Part shown: positions 26,874 through 38,166 of the stretch, piece after piece | Layout of the letters: each line of letters starts with the position of its first letter | Numbering within the stretch: the stretch's first letter is position 1 | DNA from: AWTP1-13 sp035550075 | GTDB taxonomy: Bacteria > Pseudomonadota > Alphaproteobacteria > Rhizobiales > Hyphomicrobiaceae | Direction of reading: 5' to 3' | DNA length: 54,445 nt | Assembly: GCA_035550075.1 (NCBI GenBank) | Contig: DASZQG010000196.1 | Location: 1-54,445 of the forward strand | Made by a program: the position numbers and the translations under genes | The notes under the pieces: generated by a model | Databases searched by the model: none | What the model was told of the DNA's origin: nothing | Seen by the model: the letters and a program-made list of their open reading frames with translations, nothing else

Positions 26874-28535
26874 ATGGCGCGTCGTGGAGCGGACCTGCTT
26901 GTCGACTGTCTCGCCGCCCACGGCGTCGATCGGGTGTTCTGCGTTCCCGGTGAGAGCTACCTCGCCGCGCTCGATGCCTTGCACGACAGCAACGCCATTC
27001 AAACGATCGTGTGCCGCCACGAGGGCGGCGCCGGCTTCATGGCGGTGGGCGACGCCAAGGTCACCGGGCGCACCGGCGTGGCCTTCGTCAGCCGCGGCCC
27101 TGGCGCAACCAACGCGTCGATCGCCGTGCACATCTCCGAGCAGGACGGTGTTCCGCTGGTGCTGTTCGTCGGCCAGGTTCCACGCAGCGAGATCGGCCGC
27201 CACTCCTTCCAGGAGGTGGACTACGCCAAGACCTTCTCCGACATGGCCAAGGCCGTCTACCTGATCCACGACGCAGCGCGCATACCCGAGCTGGTGGCCC
27301 GTGCGTTCGTCGATGCGCAGGCGCCGACACCGGGCCCGGTGATCGTCGTGCTGCCCGAGGACATGCTCGAGGATGTGGTGACAGCCTCTGTGATCGAGCC
27401 GCTGGGAGTGCCGCGCGCCGGCCCGCCTTCCCCACAGACGATCGCAGAGCTTGCCGGCCTCATAGCGGGAGCCAAGCGCCCGCTCCTGATCGCGGGCGGC
27501 GGCAGGCTCGGAACGGGAGAGGGGCGCAGGGCTCTGTTGGCGGCCTCCGAGGCGCACGGGTTGCCGGTCGCGCTCTCGTTCAAGCGCCAGGACTATTTCC
27601 CGAACCTGCACCCGCACTATGCCGGCCATCTCGGGTTCAAGATCCCGAAGCCCGCGGTGGAGCGCTATCTCCAGGCCGACCTGATCCTGGCTGTGGGAAC
27701 CCGGCTCACCGAGGTGACCACGCAGGGCTACACGCTGCCGGCCTCGCCCGTGCCCACGCAGCCGCTGGTGCATATTCACGACGACCCGCGCCAGATCGGC
27801 CGGACCTACGCCACGCGCCTGCCGATCCTCGCCGACCCTGTCCTTGCGCTCGAGGCGCTGGCTGCGGCGAAGTCCGGGCAGAAGAACGCCGCGCGGGCAG
27901 CCTGGATCGAAAAACTGCATGGACCGGTCGCGCAGGCGATGAGCTGGACAGCACCCGCCGACGGCCTGCTGGACATGGGCCCCGTGGTGGCGGCGCTCGC
28001 CAAACGGCTCGACAGCGACGCCGTGCTGGTCACGGACGCCGGCAACTTCTCAGGCTGGGTGCACCGCCATTTCCCATTTTCTGGCGACCATCTGCTGCTT
28101 GGCAGCATCGGCGGCGCCATGGGCATCGGCATGCCCGCGGCGGTGGCGGCCGCCCTGCGCGAGCCTGGCCGCCAGGTAATCCATTTCCTCGGCGATGGCG
28201 GCGCACTGATGACGGGCTCGGAGCTGGCGACGGCCATGCAATACGGGGCCAACGTCAAAACCTTCATCTCAAGCAACGGCAGCTACGGCACCATCCGTAT
28301 GCACCAGGAGATCGCCTTCAAGAAGCGGGTACACGGCACCGAGCTGCGCAATCCCGACTTCGCGAAGTGGGCGGAGAGTTTCGGCGCCAAGGGGCTGACG
28401 ATCTCGGCCATCGCCGAGGCCGAGCCGGTGGTTGAGGAGGCGCTGGCCCACGCGGGTCCGGTGGTGGTCGACGTGAAGACCGCGCTCGAGCACATCACGC
28501 CGTTCGCGACGATCTCTTCCCTGCAGGCCCGTTGA
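26874..28535 (+). CDS. Thiamine-diphosphate-dependent enzyme, acetolactate synthase-like
   Basis: The 553-residue protein has the three-domain layout of the acetolactate synthase/pyruvate decarboxylase family. The catalytic Glu50 is in CRHEGGAGFMA, the pyrophosphate-binding GDG motif lies in FLGDGGALMTG, and the matching Asn is in SSNGSYGTIR. Substrate cannot be assigned; proteins of this branch are often annotated generically and include oxalyl-CoA or benzoylformate decarboxylase-like enzymes. I see no ilvN-type regulatory subunit next to it, so a biosynthetic acetolactate synthase is less likely. The ATG at 26874 (GGAG seven bases before) is preferred over a TTG six bases upstream. Confidence 0.88.
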   Translation: MARRGADLLVDCLAAHGVDRVFCVPGESYLAALDALHDSNAIQTIVCRHEGGAGFMAVGDAKVTGRTGVAFVSRGPGATNASIAVHISEQDGVPLVLFVGQVPRSEIGRHSFQEVDYAKTFSDMAKAVYLIHDAARIPELVARAFVDAQAPTPGPVIVVLPEDMLEDVVTASVIEPLGVPRAGPPSPQTIAELAGLIAGAKRPLLIAGGGRLGTGEGRRALLAASEAHGLPVALSFKRQDYFPNLHPHYAGHLGFKIPKPAVERYLQADLILAVGTRLTEVTTQGYTLPASPVPTQPLVHIHDDPRQIGRTYATRLPILADPVLALEALAAAKSGQKNAARAAWIEKLHGPVAQAMSWTAPADGLLDMGPVVAALAKRLDSDAVLVTDAGNFSGWVHRHFPFSGDHLLLGSIGGAMGIGMPAAVAAALREPGRQVIHFLGDGGALMTGSELATAMQYGANVKTFISSNGSYGTIRMHQEIAFKKRVHGTELRNPDFAKWAESFGAKGLTISAIAEAEPVVEEALAHAGPVVVDVKTALEHITPFATISSLQAR

Positions 28536-28557
28536 GCGACGAACGCCGGATCGCGGC

Positions 28558-29013
28558 TCAGTTGTGGTCTTCCGGCAGCAGCGGCAGCGGGAAGAACTCG
28601 ATACCTTCCTCGTGCAGCGCCTGCGCCTCCTCGCGCGTCGCCTCGCCGTGGATGCCGCGCGCAGGCACTTCCTCATAATGGATCTTGCGCGCTTCCTCAG
28701 GAAAGCGCTTGCCGACGTATTCGGATTTGGACTCCAGCTCGGCTCTCAGCTTGCGCATGGCCGCGGCCAGCTCACCGTGCGCGCCCAGGCGCTGCACATC
28801 GGGCTGAGCTTGCTTGGGCGATTCCGCCCGAGCCGAGGTCTTGCGTTTGCGGGTGGCAATGTTCGGAGCCATCAGCGCCTTCGAAATCTTCCTGCTACCG
28901 CACGTCGGGCACGATAGCTGCGCGCTCTTGGCCTGACGGTCATAGGCTGCGCTGCTCGCAAACCAGCCCTCAAACTCATGGCCCTTTTTGCAGGTGAGCC
29001 GATAGCGGATCAT
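28558..29013 (-). CDS. DUF1178 family protein
   Basis: The 151-residue protein starts MIRYRLTCKKGHEFEGWF and has a second Cys pair in SCPTCGSRKISKALMAPNIA, so residues about 8 to 40 probably form a zinc ribbon. The C-terminal half is helical (MRKLRAELESKSEYVGKRFP). DUF1178 proteins are common in alphaproteobacteria and of unknown function. Its ATG overlaps the stop of the nitrilase-family gene by four bases (ATGA), a strong sign of translational coupling, and the pair is widely conserved. Confidence 0.93.
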   Translation of the reverse strand: MIRYRLTCKKGHEFEGWFASSAAYDRQAKSAQLSCPTCGSRKISKALMAPNIATRKRKTSARAESPKQAQPDVQRLGAHGELAAAMRKLRAELESKSEYVGKRFPEEARKIHYEEVPARGIHGEATREEAQALHEEGIEFFPLPLLPEDHN

Positions 29014-29876
29014 GACGCTTCCCTCGCCGGTTCTGCTTCGACGCGGCGAACCTGAAATGGCCGGTCATGCTGAAGGGAGGGTATGCGCCGGCGTGCCTCC
29101 CCAACCTCGGCAGATTGAACATCACAAACTATGACCGATGGATGAACACCACCCTCTGCGAGCACCTCGCCCCATGGCGAAATCACGAGGCTGTGACCAT
29201 ACGTCTCCCGCCCACTTTCGTGATGTCCCGTTTGCGCTGCCGCGAACACGAAGCACCCGTTCTCGATGGCCCTGGCGCGCAAGAGCACGTGCCAATGGGC
29301 CTCGCCGGTTTTGACCGTGAAAGCGGACGGGATGGCCAGGAAATCGGCGCCAGCTTTGGCCAGCGTTCGATAAAGGTGCGGAAATCGCAGATCGTAGCAG
29401 ACAGTCATGCCCAGCCGGCCCCACGGCAAGTCTGCCAGAACGGCCGTGCTGCCTGCCTCGTAGTTCTTTGACTCGCGGTAGCTTTCGCCACCGGGAAGCT
29501 CCACGTCGAACATGTGGATCTTGTCGCTGGTGGCTTCCAAAGCGCCAACGGGCGAGAACAGCAACGAGCGGTTGGCGATCTTGCCGCTCGGCAGAAGCAC
29601 TGCCATGGACCCGACGTGCAGCCAGATGCCGAGTTCGCGGGCCAGGGCGCTGAAATGCGCAACCGCCGGATTGTCCTCCTGCGGGCCGATGGCCGCGAAC
29701 AGGCGGGCCCGCTCGGTTTCCATCAGCGTCGTGATTTCGGGCGTCTGCACGTATTGGGCGCCCTTGCCCGCCGCCTCACGGATCAGCGCAGCCGCATCGC
29801 TCAGGTTCTTCTCCACGCTGCGGCCCGAGCACATCTGGACGAGGCCGACACGGAAGGATGCTGATTGGGGGGCCAT
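29010..29876 (-). CDS. Carbon-nitrogen hydrolase (nitrilase family, Nit-like deaminated glutathione amidase type)
   Basis: The 288-residue enzyme has the Glu-Lys-Cys catalytic triad of the nitrilase superfamily. The Glu lies in VQTPEITT, the Lys in SDKIHMFDVELPGG, and the nucleophilic Cys in LGMTVCYDLRFPHLYR. Its length and motifs resemble Nit1/YbeM proteins that repair deaminated glutathione or hydrolyse omega-amides. It overlaps the DUF1178 gene by four bases and follows comF by 102 bases. In many relatives grxC lies between comF and this gene; here there is none. The start is the ATG ending at 29876. Confidence 0.93.
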   Translation of the reverse strand: MAPQSASFRVGLVQMCSGRSVEKNLSDAAALIREAAGKGAQYVQTPEITTLMETERARLFAAIGPQEDNPAVAHFSALARELGIWLHVGSMAVLLPSGKIANRSLLFSPVGALEATSDKIHMFDVELPGGESYRESKNYEAGSTAVLADLPWGRLGMTVCYDLRFPHLYRTLAKAGADFLAIPSAFTVKTGEAHWHVLLRARAIENGCFVFAAAQTGHHESGRETYGHSLVISPWGEVLAEGGVHPSVIVCDVQSAEVGEARRRIPSLQHDRPFQVRRVEAEPAREAS

Positions 29877-29978
29877 CGGGCCTGATGCTCCACGGCTGCT
29901 TCACCAACCAATGTAATGGGTTCGGCGCTCACCGCAAAGACCGCCTCGCGCCAAAGCGTTAGCAGTACGACCGCACAC

Positions 29979-30776
29979 TTATGCGGCAACGGCGGCCTCC
30001 GCCGTGACCAGCGCCAGCGCCAGCACGTCCACCCGCGCCGCACCCGCGCGTTTCAAGGTGCGCGCGCAGGCTTCCACGGTTGCCCCCGTTGTCAGCACGT
30101 CGTCGATCAGGAGCACGCGTGCCCCCTGCACGCCGGCGCGCTTGTGCCCAGGCACCTTGAATGCGCCGGCGACGTTGCGGCGGCGCTGGTTGCGCGTCAT
30201 GCCCACCTGGCTGCGCGTGGCGCGGGTACGCTTGAGCAGCAGGGGGTCCACCCGTATTCCCGTCCGTCGCGAAACTTCGCCGGCCAGGATCGCGGCCTGG
30301 TTGAAATGGCGCAGCAGCAGCCGCAGCCGGCTGAGCGGAACCGGCACGATGACGTCGGCGCCCGGCAGGAGATCGCGGCCGGCTTCTGAGAGCCACCGGC
30401 CGAACAGTGTGCGCGCCTCGTGGCTGTCGGCATACTTGAATTTGTGAACCAGGGTGCGCATGGCGCCCGAGAAATGCGCCACCGCCCGGGCGCGGTCATA
30501 GGCCGGCGGGTTCGCGACCGCTCTCGCCGACACCTGCCGCTCCCCGGTGTCATAGGGAAGGGGTAGGCCCATCACGTCGCACAGCGGGGGGCGAATAAAG
30601 CGGACCTCGCGCCAGCATGTCGGGCACAGAAGGTGGTGCGCCGCCAGGCGCACGCGGCACACGAGGCAGCAGGGCGGGACGAGAACGTCGGCGCAAGCGC
30701 CGAGCCAATCGTGCACGGCACCCCAGAGGGAGCGTGGCTCCTCTGGCGCCTCGCGCTCAAGCTGGCCATCTGTCAT
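29979..30776 (-). CDS. comF: ComF family phosphoribosyltransferase-like protein
   Basis: The 265-residue protein starts with a probable zinc ribbon (PPCCLVCRVRL...LCPTCWRE, residues about 34 to 56) and ends with a type I phosphoribosyltransferase fold, with the PRPP-binding-loop motif VLLIDDVLTTGATVEACA. ComF proteins take part in DNA uptake in naturally competent bacteria and are present in many that are not known to be competent; the enzymatic role is unclear. It is divergent from the methyltransferase gene by 73 bases, so that spacer carries both promoters. It heads the comF-nitrilase-DUF1178 run on the minus strand. Confidence 0.93.
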   Translation of the reverse strand: MTDGQLEREAPEEPRSLWGAVHDWLGACADVLVPPCCLVCRVRLAAHHLLCPTCWREVRFIRPPLCDVMGLPLPYDTGERQVSARAVANPPAYDRARAVAHFSGAMRTLVHKFKYADSHEARTLFGRWLSEAGRDLLPGADVIVPVPLSRLRLLLRHFNQAAILAGEVSRRTGIRVDPLLLKRTRATRSQVGMTRNQRRRNVAGAFKVPGHKRAGVQGARVLLIDDVLTTGATVEACARTLKRAGAARVDVLALALVTAEAAVAA

Positions 30777-30849
30777 GAGCGCCTCATGCTGGAGAATGCC
30801 GCGCGCCGGCCTCGTTGTATGCCAGCCAGCGGAAGACTACCCTCAGGCC

Positions 30850-31770
30850 ATGGACGCCGACCACCACATCTTTGACCGGCGGCTGCTGACCCGGCGCCGC
30901 GATCGTGTGGCAGCCGGTGCGCACCGCTACGAGTTCCTGCTTGCCCGCGTCGCTGACGATTTGCTGGAGCGCCTGGCTGCAATTCAGCGCGCGTTTCCCG
31001 TGGCGCTCGATCTCGGCGCGCATCACGGCCTGATAGGGCGGCGGCTACGAGGGTTGCCGGGCATACAAATGGTGATCGAGGCGGAGGCGAGCTGGAGCCT
31101 GTTGCAGCACTCATCCGGTGCCCGCGTCCAAGTTGATGAGGAACTGCTGCCGTTCGCCGACGCCTCGCTCGACCTCGTGATTTCGGGACTTGCCCTGCAG
31201 CACGTCAACGACCTCCCCGGGACCCTGGTGCAGATCCGGCGTGCGCTCAGGCCCGACGGCCTGCTGCTCGCGTCATTGCTAGGAGCCGGCAGCCTGTTCG
31301 AGCTGCGACGCGCGCTGCTCCGAGCCGAGGAGGAGGTTGAGGGCGGTGCCAGCCCGCGCGTTGCGCCATTTGCCGATGTGCGCGATCTCGGCGGTCTGCT
31401 GCAGAGAGCACAGTTTGCTCTGCCCGTGGCCGATGCGGACACGGTTGTGGTCACCTATCCTGACGCCCTCGCGCTGATGCGCGACCTGCGCGGCATGGGC
31501 GCAACCAACGTGCTGCGGGCGCGCAGCCGGCGGCCACTGCGGCGCGCCACGCTGCGACGCGCAATGGAAATTTATGGTGAGGAGTTTGGGACCTCGGACG
31601 GTCGGATCCCGGCGACCTTCGAGATCGTGACCCTGACAGGCTGGGCGCCACATGCCAGCCAGCAGCAGCCGCTCAAGCCCGGATCAGCCAAAGTGCGCCT
31701 TGCGGACGCGCTGGGCTCGGTGGAGCAGTCAGCCGGCGTAAAGGCCGGTCCTGACCGCGGACAGCGCTAG
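30850..31770 (+). CDS. SAM-dependent methyltransferase, BioC/NDUFAF5-like
   Basis: The 306-residue protein has a class I methyltransferase fold. ALDLGAHHGLIGRRL (about residue 57) occupies the SAM-binding position, VDEELLPFADASLDLVISGL fits motif II/III, and LRPDGLLLASLLG motif IV. The pattern resembles NDUFAF5, which hydroxylates an arginine of complex I in mitochondria, and the bacterial genes next to comF that share its layout. The ATG at 30850 was chosen because homologous residues begin MDADHHIFDRRLLTRRRDR; the open frame continues upstream into comF. The C-terminal 40 residues are not conserved-looking. Confidence 0.85.
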   Translation: MDADHHIFDRRLLTRRRDRVAAGAHRYEFLLARVADDLLERLAAIQRAFPVALDLGAHHGLIGRRLRGLPGIQMVIEAEASWSLLQHSSGARVQVDEELLPFADASLDLVISGLALQHVNDLPGTLVQIRRALRPDGLLLASLLGAGSLFELRRALLRAEEEVEGGASPRVAPFADVRDLGGLLQRAQFALPVADADTVVVTYPDALALMRDLRGMGATNVLRARSRRPLRRATLRRAMEIYGEEFGTSDGRIPATFEIVTLTGWAPHASQQQPLKPGSAKVRLADALGSVEQSAGVKAGPDRGQR

Positions 31771-31805
31771 AAGGGCCGTCTAAAACTTCAGCGGCAGCCA
31801 AACCG

Positions 31806-32009
31806 TCACTTGTTTTGCATGGCATCGGTGAGGGTCGTCGAGGTCTGGCCCCAGCTGCTGGAGTTGCCGGTGCCAAGTGCACGCAGGCCGATCAGCATGC
31901 CGACGGCAACCAGCGCCGCGATCAAGCCGTACTCGATGGAGGTGGCGCCGCGTGTATTGCGACCCAGGCGGCCAACGCCCCTCTTCAACCACTGCATCCC
32001 GCGCCTCAT
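31806..32009 (-). CDS. Flp-type type IVb pilin
   Basis: The 67-residue product has the class IV prepilin form: a basic leader (MRRGMQWLKRGVGRLGRNTRG), a cleavage site after Gly21, the mature start ATSIEYGLIAALVAVGMLIG with Glu at mature position 5, then a short polar tail. Flp/Fap pilins assemble into tight-adherence (Tad) pili after processing by a CpaA/TadV peptidase. No tad/cpa genes are in the window, so this pilin gene stands alone or serves a remote locus. The start is the ATG ending at 32009; an internal ATG four codons later is possible. It ends 35 bases beyond the methyltransferase stop. Confidence 0.9.
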   Translation of the reverse strand: MRRGMQWLKRGVGRLGRNTRGATSIEYGLIAALVAVGMLIGLRALGTGNSSSWGQTSTTLTDAMQNK

Positions 32010-32026
32010 CTTCGCCCCAACCGCCC

Positions 32027-32431
32027 CTAGAGCAAATCCCGCAAAACCGCCTTCAAAGGTTCGTCCGCCGGCGGCATTGCATAGTCGGCAAGCCGCGCCG
32101 CACGCACCCAGGCCAACTCCTGTCCCAACCGCGCGGTCACCTGACCATCCCACCTACGGCACACGTAGAGCGGCATCAGCAGGTGAAACGCCTCATAGGT
32201 ATGGCTGGCAAAGCTAAGGGGCGCGAGACACTTGCCCGCGATCCTAATCCCAAGCTCCTCCTCGAGCTCGCGGATCAGGGCGGCTTCCGGCGTCTCGCCC
32301 CGCTCTACCTTGCCGCCTGGGAATTCCCAGAGCCCGGCCAGCGGGCGCCCCTGAGGACGCTTTGCCAGCAGAACCCGCCCATCGGCGTCGACCAGCGCAC
32401 AAGCCGCGACAAGCAGAATGTCTAAGCCCAT
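32027..32431 (-). CDS. mutT: MutT-family (8-oxo-dGTP) Nudix hydrolase
   Basis: The 134-residue protein carries a complete Nudix box, GGKVERGETPEAALIRELEEELGI, in fragments GGKVERGETPEAAL and IRELEEELGI. It fits MutT in length and in the KRPQGRPLAGLWEFPGGK segment that binds the nucleotide. MutT removes 8-oxo-dGTP to avoid A:T to C:G mutations. It is the last of a minus-strand series with argJ and the PpiC-type gene, an order seen widely in alphaproteobacteria. The Flp pilin gene follows 17 bases after its stop and may be cotranscribed. Confidence 0.93.
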   Translation of the reverse strand: MGLDILLVAACALVDADGRVLLAKRPQGRPLAGLWEFPGGKVERGETPEAALIRELEEELGIRIAGKCLAPLSFASHTYEAFHLLMPLYVCRRWDGQVTARLGQELAWVRAARLADYAMPPADEPLKAVLRDLL

Positions 32432-32505
32432 GCTTGCCCCGAACGTAGAATGAAGGCGTTAAGATCTCGCGAGAAAGGCTCGTTAATCAGGCGCAAACGA
32501 CGCCA

Positions 32506-33756
32506 TCAGCTACGATAGTCGGCATTGATGGAAATGTACCCGTGCGTCAGGTCGCAGGTCCACACAACGGCCGCGCCGGCGCCCAGGCCCAGGTCCGCGC
32601 CAATGACAATCTCCCGGCCTTGCATGTAGGCGGCAACGGTTTTTTCATCATAGCTGGCGGCGCGCTCGCCATTCTCAGCCACCAGAATATCTCCAAACCG
32701 GATCGACAACCGGTCCCGATCTGCGACCTCGCCGGCCTTGCCGACGGCCATGACCACCCGGCCCCAGTTCGGGTCGCCACCCGCCACGGCGGTCTTGACA
32801 AGGGGGGAATTTGCGATGGCAAAGGCGATGCGCCGCGCCGCAGCATCGGTTTCCGCCCCGGACACCCGCACCTCGATCAGGCGTGTCAGGCCCTCGCCGT
32901 CCTTCACCACCCAAAGCGCCAGCTCGTGCATGAGATCGTGCAGCGCCGCCGCGAAGGCTCGCCCTTCAGCGCTGCCAACGTCCTCGATCAGCGGGGCGCC
33001 GCGCCGGCGCGCGGCCCCGGTCGCAAATGCCAGCACCGTGTCGCTGGTGGACGTGTCGCTGTCGATGGTGATGCAGTTGAACGACGTGTCGGCACCCGTG
33101 CTCAGCATGGCCTGCAGCGCCGGCTGCGCCACGGCCGCGTCGGTGAATATGTAGACAAGCATGGTCGCCAGGTCCGGGGCGATCATGCCCGCACCCTTGG
33201 CAAAGCCGTTGATGACGACCTCGGCGCCGCCGAGCTTCACCGTGCGCGTCGCGAGCTTGGGAAATGTATCGGTGGTCATGATGGCGCGCGCCGCGTCGTG
33301 CCAGGCGTCCGGCGTCGCCGACTTCACCAAGCCGGCAATGAGATGCGTGAACTTGGACGCATCGAGCGGCTCGCCGATAACGCCGGTAGAGGAAAGGAAC
33401 ACCTCGCCGGGCGAGCAGCCTACCGCCTGCGCCGCTGCTGCCGCCGTCAGGCGCGTGGCTTCGACGCCCTTTTTTCCCGTGAAGGCGTTGGCGTTGCCGG
33501 AGTTCACGACCAACGCGCGCGCCTTGCCCGCCTTGAGATTCTCCCGGCACCAGAGCACCGGGGCCGAGGATGTCTTGGAGCGCGTCAACACACCGGCGAT
33601 CACCGTCCCCGGATCGAGCACGGCCATCATCACATCGCGCCGGCCCTTGTAACGGATGCCGGCCTCGCACGAGGCCAGCACCACGCCGGGGACGACCGGC
33701 ACCTCGGGCAGGCGCGCCGGCGCGAACGGTGAAGGCTGCACCCCCGCCTTGGCCAT
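32506..33756 (-). CDS. argJ: ArgJ, glutamate N-acetyltransferase/amino-acid acetyltransferase
   Basis: ArgJ recycles the acetyl group from N-acetylornithine to glutamate in arginine synthesis, and bifunctional forms also use acetyl-CoA. The product has 416 residues and is made as a precursor that cuts itself before a Thr. The autoprocessing region KGAGMIAPDLATMLVYIF places this Thr inside the usual ATML motif. The C-terminal WGRVVMAVGKAGE and a YISINADYRS end are typical. The start is the ATG ending at 33756; the frame extends upstream without homology. argJ lies 37 bases downstream of the PpiC-type isomerase gene, which supports one transcript. Confidence 0.96.
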   Translation of the reverse strand: MAKAGVQPSPFAPARLPEVPVVPGVVLASCEAGIRYKGRRDVMMAVLDPGTVIAGVLTRSKTSSAPVLWCRENLKAGKARALVVNSGNANAFTGKKGVEATRLTAAAAAQAVGCSPGEVFLSSTGVIGEPLDASKFTHLIAGLVKSATPDAWHDAARAIMTTDTFPKLATRTVKLGGAEVVINGFAKGAGMIAPDLATMLVYIFTDAAVAQPALQAMLSTGADTSFNCITIDSDTSTSDTVLAFATGAARRRGAPLIEDVGSAEGRAFAAALHDLMHELALWVVKDGEGLTRLIEVRVSGAETDAAARRIAFAIANSPLVKTAVAGGDPNWGRVVMAVGKAGEVADRDRLSIRFGDILVAENGERAASYDEKTVAAYMQGREIVIGADLGLGAGAAVVWTCDLTHGYISINADYRS

Positions 33757-33793
33757 GTCGATTCCCCTTGATCTCGCCAGTTCCGGCAGCGCC

Positions 33794-34639
33794 CTACTTC
33801 TTGGCCCCGCCGGCCTCCTCATCCACGGATTTCTTGATCTCGGGATCGACGTACTCGATGGCGGCCTGCTTGCGCAACTCCGCCGCCGTCTCCTCCGCCT
33901 TGCGATGGATGATCGCCGCCCGCACCCTCTCCTTGACGGCCTCGAAGGAGGGCGCCGGCTGCTCCCGACGGTCATCCACCTTGACGATGTGCCATCCGAA
34001 CTGGGTCTGGAACGGCTCGCTTACCTCGCCCTTGTTCAACTTGAAGGCGGCCTCCTCGAATTGGGGTACCATCTGGCCGCGCGAAAAGAATCCGAGCTCG
34101 CCGCCCTGTTCCTTCGACCCGGGGTCCTTCGAGTATTCCTTGGCGAGCGCGGCGAAATCGCCGCCGTGCTGGATTTTCTCGTAGACCTCGACCGCCTTCT
34201 CCTTGCTCTCGACCAGGATGTGCCGCGCACGGATCTCCTCGCGCGGCTTCATTTGCTTGACCTGCTGGTCGAAGAACTTCTTGGCCTCGTCGTCGCTGAC
34301 GCTGTCCTTCAGGGTCTTATCGAAGAACACATCGCGCAGCGTGCGCCGGCGCCAGTACTGCATGCGCTCGTCGAAGCCGGCCCCCGAACCAAGCTTGAGT
34401 TTGTCGGCCTGGTCGGCGAAAAGCTGGTTCTCGATCAAGAACTCCACCAGGACGCGCCGCTTCGTAGCTTCCGGCAGGGTTCCGAGATCGCCGCCGATCT
34501 CGGCCTCGGCCAGCTTCATGTCACCTTCGGTGATGGCCTTGCCGTTGACCTTGGCGACGACGGTGTCCTGCGCGAGGACCGGGATCGCGGGCGCCGTAAG
34601 CAGGGCCACGCAAGCCAGGATGCGGAAAGTGTTTCTCAA
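33794..34639 (-). CDS. Exported PpiC-type peptidyl-prolyl isomerase (parvulin)
   Basis: The 281-residue protein has a signal peptide (MRNTFRILACVALLTAPAIP, cleavage near VLA-QDT), an N-terminal chaperone-like helical domain (about 25-130), a parvulin domain (about 135-230, with IRARHILVESKEKAVEVYE and GGELGFFSRGQMVPQFEEA) and a Lys/Glu-rich tail. It should fold outer-membrane or secreted proteins in the periplasm. Its divergence from secA, the export ATPase, is a conserved alphaproteobacterial layout and suits a role in secretion. Confidence 0.93.
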   Translation of the reverse strand: MRNTFRILACVALLTAPAIPVLAQDTVVAKVNGKAITEGDMKLAEAEIGGDLGTLPEATKRRVLVEFLIENQLFADQADKLKLGSGAGFDERMQYWRRRTLRDVFFDKTLKDSVSDDEAKKFFDQQVKQMKPREEIRARHILVESKEKAVEVYEKIQHGGDFAALAKEYSKDPGSKEQGGELGFFSRGQMVPQFEEAAFKLNKGEVSEPFQTQFGWHIVKVDDRREQPAPSFEAVKERVRAAIIHRKAEETAAELRKQAAIEYVDPEIKKSVDEEAGGAKK

Positions 34640-34820
34640 GTGTTCGCTCCTTGATGCGGGCGGTGGTGCCGGCGGCCTTCACGCGCGCGCCCCGCGACTA
34701 TCATGATCGGCAGACGAATGTCGACGTGGCCGCCCAGGTGGTTAGCCACCCTGCCTGACAACGCCAAGTTACGATTGCGTCATGGGGAAACTGCGGCAGC
34801 GGCCGCCTGGGAAGCCATGT

Positions 34821-34849
34821 TTGACAACGTAAGGGCCGGTCCTTATCTG
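34821..34849 (+). promoter_or_regulatory. Candidate sigma-70-type promoter for secA
   Basis: A perfect TTGACA at 34821-34826 is followed after 17 bases by TATCTG at 34844-34849. It lies about 140 bases before the secA ATG, in the 350-base interval (34640-34989) between the divergent PpiC-type gene and secA. No protein-like open frame or convincing structured RNA was seen elsewhere in that interval. The -10 match is only moderate. Confidence 0.45.
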
Positions 34850-34989
34850 AAAGCTGGGTCGGCAGGCCTGCCCGGCGGCAAGCATTCGATGGCGCGGGCC
34901 ATGAAATTCCTGCAATGCGGCACTGTCAGTGGGCAGGCCGCCGTCCGGCTTTCCGGATAGCGGCCGGCGCTCGATTAGGGACCTCTCGC

Positions 34990-37992
<3,003 letters not shown>

Positions 37993-38166
37993 ACGGCCTC
38001 ACCTGTGGCTCAGCCGGCACAAGCCGGTCGCGTACAGGCCAGCGGAACCTCGACAAAAAGGAAGTCCTGTGGTGTCTAGTGCCGGCGCCGCATTCCGGTG
38101 GCGCGCAAGAAAGGTCAGGCCGCTGATATTTGCTCGACATAGCCCGGGCACAGCGCTGTTGGTGCC

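Noticed and set aside
30775..30849. Longer N-terminus for the methyltransferase overlapping comF
   Set aside because: The added 25 residues would overlap the divergent comF start and do not match methyltransferase N-termini.
32441..32455. GAAC-N7-GAAG near mutT as a further LexA site
   Set aside because: The last base breaks the second half-site, so it falls short of the consensus met at 979-1041.
34703..34960. 85-residue open frame before secA
   Set aside because: It has no family pattern, overlaps the likely secA promoter, and looks like a chance frame in GC-rich DNA.
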